Source: Mastigias papua (lineage: Eukaryota; Cnidaria; Scyphozoa; Rhizostomeae; Mastigiidae). Taken from it: 64,000 nt of DNA. Every line of letters starts with the position of its first letter. The first letter of the stretch is position 1. The stretch spans positions 2,625,456 to 2,689,455 of the forward strand of contig OZ025279.1 of NCBI GenBank assembly GCA_964019165.1, read 5' to 3'. The notes below the pieces were generated by a model. It ran no database searches, was not told the DNA's origin, and worked only from the letters and a program-made list of their open reading frames with translations. Made by a program: the position numbers and the translations under genes. Below, one piece after another: positions 61,482 to 64,000 of the stretch.

Positions 61482-62300
61482 ATCTGTAGAGCAGACTTTC
61501 TATAAGTACCACCCCCAAATGCTTTTACACAAAGATGATAGCATACTGTTAATGACGTATTATCGACATCAATTAAGAGCCGAAACATTTTGCAAAGTCT
61601 GTTGCTTTTAGGAATTTCCAGTTTTTGAAACTCATTAATAGCTAAGGAGTTCTTCATTCTGTGAGTGATGTAAATTTTAGTACTGGAGAGAATAAAGCAG
61701 AACTAAATAGAGCCATAATTTAGGGTGGATGGGAAATTAATGTTACGCTAAACTGATGTAGATTAATGTTTTTTTATAAATTTCGTGAAAATGATCAGTC
61801 ATTGCGCCTAGAGGTGCTTCCATTTTTTCCTGCACTAGTGAAAATCTACAGCACCAACGGGCAATTCTATTGGTCGATGTTATTTCTATGAGCTTTATCA
61901 AAGCAAAAGCAACAATACAAGAACTGTGATCCTATGACACACATATCCCAACCATCCTTTCCATCAGATCATACGCTATAGCGTCGTTCTCTTTATAATT
62001 AAGAAAGTAGTAAATTGATTGACATGAGTCAAACTTTTACTTAGTAAATGTCGGCTGTGCAGGTAAGATTGAATGATAAAAGTAGGCCCGATGTTTACTT
62101 AATCACGTTTGGCTGAAGACCCAAGAGGCCTATACATTTATACCGTACACAGAAAGCACTGAAAATTTGAGCCCACTCCCCCCTTAATCCACAGAATTTG
62201 AATAGTGTCGAATTGCACGGCTCCAACGTTCGTGGATGTCCAAGTTTTATTTGAATCTATGGCCAGCTGGGGGACTAGTAAAAAGGGATTTTCATCAAAT
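61482..62300. other. Intergenic region after OGFOD1
   Basis: No gene, RNA or repeat recognised. It should hold the OGFOD1 polyadenylation region (AATAAAG near 61690). Confidence 0.5.
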
Positions 62301-63330
62301 ATTATGGCTATGGCTTTGAAATCTTACTCGCAAATGGCCCAGCTTTAAATTCACTGACTTTCATTGCTGATTGAAAATTGATGAAAATGAGGGAGTTTTC
62401 GCCAATCAGTTAAGCCATAGCAATGAGATTTTGCCAAAGTGACTCAAATTGAAACACTTGGAGTATGATTGCATATTAAAAAGTCATCACACTGAGTCAC
62501 TTTTCGCCAAAAAGCAGGACTAAGGTCGTAGTATACTGCACAACAATGACCAAAATTGAAATTCACTTACGTTGACTGCAGATTCAAAAGTGATGACAAT
62601 GATTCCATTTTGGCCTAAAACGCTATAACCTAGGTATTTTACTACAGTATGAGAAAAATTGACATTTATTTATTGTAAGTGCAGATCATGAAAGTAGTGA
62701 AAATTATTCCATTTTGGCAAAAACATATTACTTTGGTATTCTACCCAAATTGGACCCAAATTGAACTTAACTGACATTGTTTGCATATTGACATGTTATT
62801 AAATCGAGCCAATTTGGGCCAAAAGTAAGGATATAACTCTAGTATTTTGCCCAACAATGACCCAATTCTTACTTCATTGAATTTGATTGCGTATTATAAA
62901 GAGAGTTTGAGTCGAAAGCTAAAGCTATAGCTTTGCCATTTTGCGAAAAGAAAGCGACATTTATTTATATTGGTTACCACATGAAAATTCATGAGAATGA
63001 GGCAACTTTGGCCAAAACGTAAGACTATAACCTCGTTATTTTGCCCATAATTCTCCTATATTGAAATTCATCAACTTTAATTCCCAATTGAAATGTGATC
63101 CAACAGCGATTAGACCAATCCACTATTGCCCAACATCTAACGGTATAATCTTCTTATTTTGCTACACACCTGCCGTAATTCAACTTGATACCTTTTGATT
63201 GCAGATTACAAAGTGATCAATCTCACCCAAATTTGCCCATCACGTCAGGTTTTACTCTTGTTATTTTTAAACAATATTGACCAACATTCCGATTGCTTCA
63301 AGTTACCTGGACTTTGACACATGATGAAAA
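62300..63330. repeat. Decayed edge of the 107-bp satellite
   Basis: Roughly ten diverged units spaced about 100-110 bp. Each keeps traces of GATTGCAGATTGAAAAGTGA (for example near 62365, 62470, 62577, 62888, 63200), GCCAAAA-GTAAGGCTATAGC and GACC-AAATTGAAATTCA. Confidence 0.75.
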
Positions 63331-64000
63331 TGAGCCGAATTTGGCCAGAAAGTAAGGCTATAGCCTTGGTATTTTAGCCAGAAATGACCGAAATTGAAAT
63401 TGATTGAGTTTGATTGCAGATTGAAAAGTGATGAAAATGAGCCGAATTTGGCCAAAAAGTAAGGCTATAGCCTTGGTATTTTAGCCAGAAATGACCGAAA
63501 TTGAAATTGATTGATTTTGATTGCAGATTGAAAAGTGATGAAAATGAGCCGAATTTGGCCAAAAAGTAAGGCTATAGCCTTGGTATTTTAGCCAGAAATG
63601 ACCGAAATTGAAATTGATTGATTTTGATTGCAGATTGAAAAGTGATGAAAATGAGCCGAATTTGGCCAAAAAGTAAGGCTATAGCCTTGGTATTTTAGCC
63701 AGAAATGACCGAAATTGAAATTGATTGATTTTGATTGCAGATTGAAAAGTGATGAAAATGAGCCGAATTTGGCCAAAAAGTAAGGCTATAGCCTTGGTAT
63801 TTTAGCCAGAAATGACCGAAATTGACCTTGATTGAATTTGATTGCAGATTGAAAAGTGATGAAAATGAGCCGAATTTGGCCAAAAAGTAAGGCTATAGCC
63901 TTGGTATTTTAGCCAGAAATGACCGAAATTGAAATTGATTGATTTTGATTGCAGATTGAAAAGTGATGAAAATGAGCCGAATTTGGCCAAAAAGTAAGGC
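63331..64000. repeat. Near-identical 107-bp satellite array (continues past the window)
   Basis: Units repeat at 63333, 63440, 63547, 63654, 63761, 63868 and 63975, counted from GCCGAATTTGGCCA. Identity between units is very high, with a few changes (for example in the unit near 63820). Each unit holds a GGCTATAGCC palindrome. 107 is not a multiple of 3, so the open frames here overlap unit by unit and are not genes. Confidence 0.95.

Noticed and set aside
63374..63990. A series of overlapping 62-residue frames on the - strand
   Set aside because: They recur with the 107-bp satellite period, and because 107 is not divisible by 3 each sits in a different frame; no start, splice or composition signal.

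Overview
This is animal nuclear DNA, AT-rich, with GT-AG introns in every host gene, short exons in long introns, tRNA-derived SINEs, LINE remnants, miniature inverted-repeat elements and a satellite array. The two host gene families, a P4HTM-type prolyl 4-hydroxylase with EF hands and OGFOD1, point to a metazoan, most likely a marine invertebrate. The phylum cannot be fixed from the sequence alone.

Host layout, all on the + strand. (1) P4H gene A runs from before base 1 to 34279. (2) P4H gene B, 34887-44628, is a complete nine-exon tandem paralogue (476 codons before the stop). (3) OGFOD1, 46468-61481, has 13 exons that join in frame into 523 aa. (4) From about 62300 to the window end lies a satellite of about 107 bp, decayed at its edge and near-identical inward. 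The P4H paralogues end in RDEL and RNEL. Gene B also starts with a signal peptide, so these look like soluble ER-lumen enzymes.

The main discovery is at 4344-28266: a 23.9-kb DNA transposon of the KDZ (Kyakuja-Dileera-Zisupton) superfamily sitting inside exon 5 of P4H gene A. It is bounded by a perfect 8-bp target-site duplication (CTATCAAG, 4336-4343 and 28267-28274). Removing the element and one duplicate restores an exon of exactly 175 nt, the length in gene B. The element carries two convergent multi-exon genes that each start about 170-220 bp from one end. On the - strand is a 17-exon KDZ transposase (28098 to 21185) whose exons join in phase into 964 aa. On the + strand is a 5-exon gene (4567-8660, 475 aa) that joins an N-terminal homeodomain to an HMG box and an unrecognised C-terminal region. 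Related GATTAATC-centred motifs lie in inverted orientation about 40 bp inside both ends.

The KDZ element is itself a nest. It holds a Tc1-type DD34E transposon with a frameshifted transposase (8804-10275), a G-rich TA-flanked MITE (10910-11435) and a complete Gypsy-type LTR retrotransposon (12952-19438). The Gypsy copy has two 478-bp LTRs that read as identical, and a textbook -1 frameshift signal between gag and pol. Introns elsewhere hold further MITEs, LINE 3' ends, SINE copies and long TA microsatellites.
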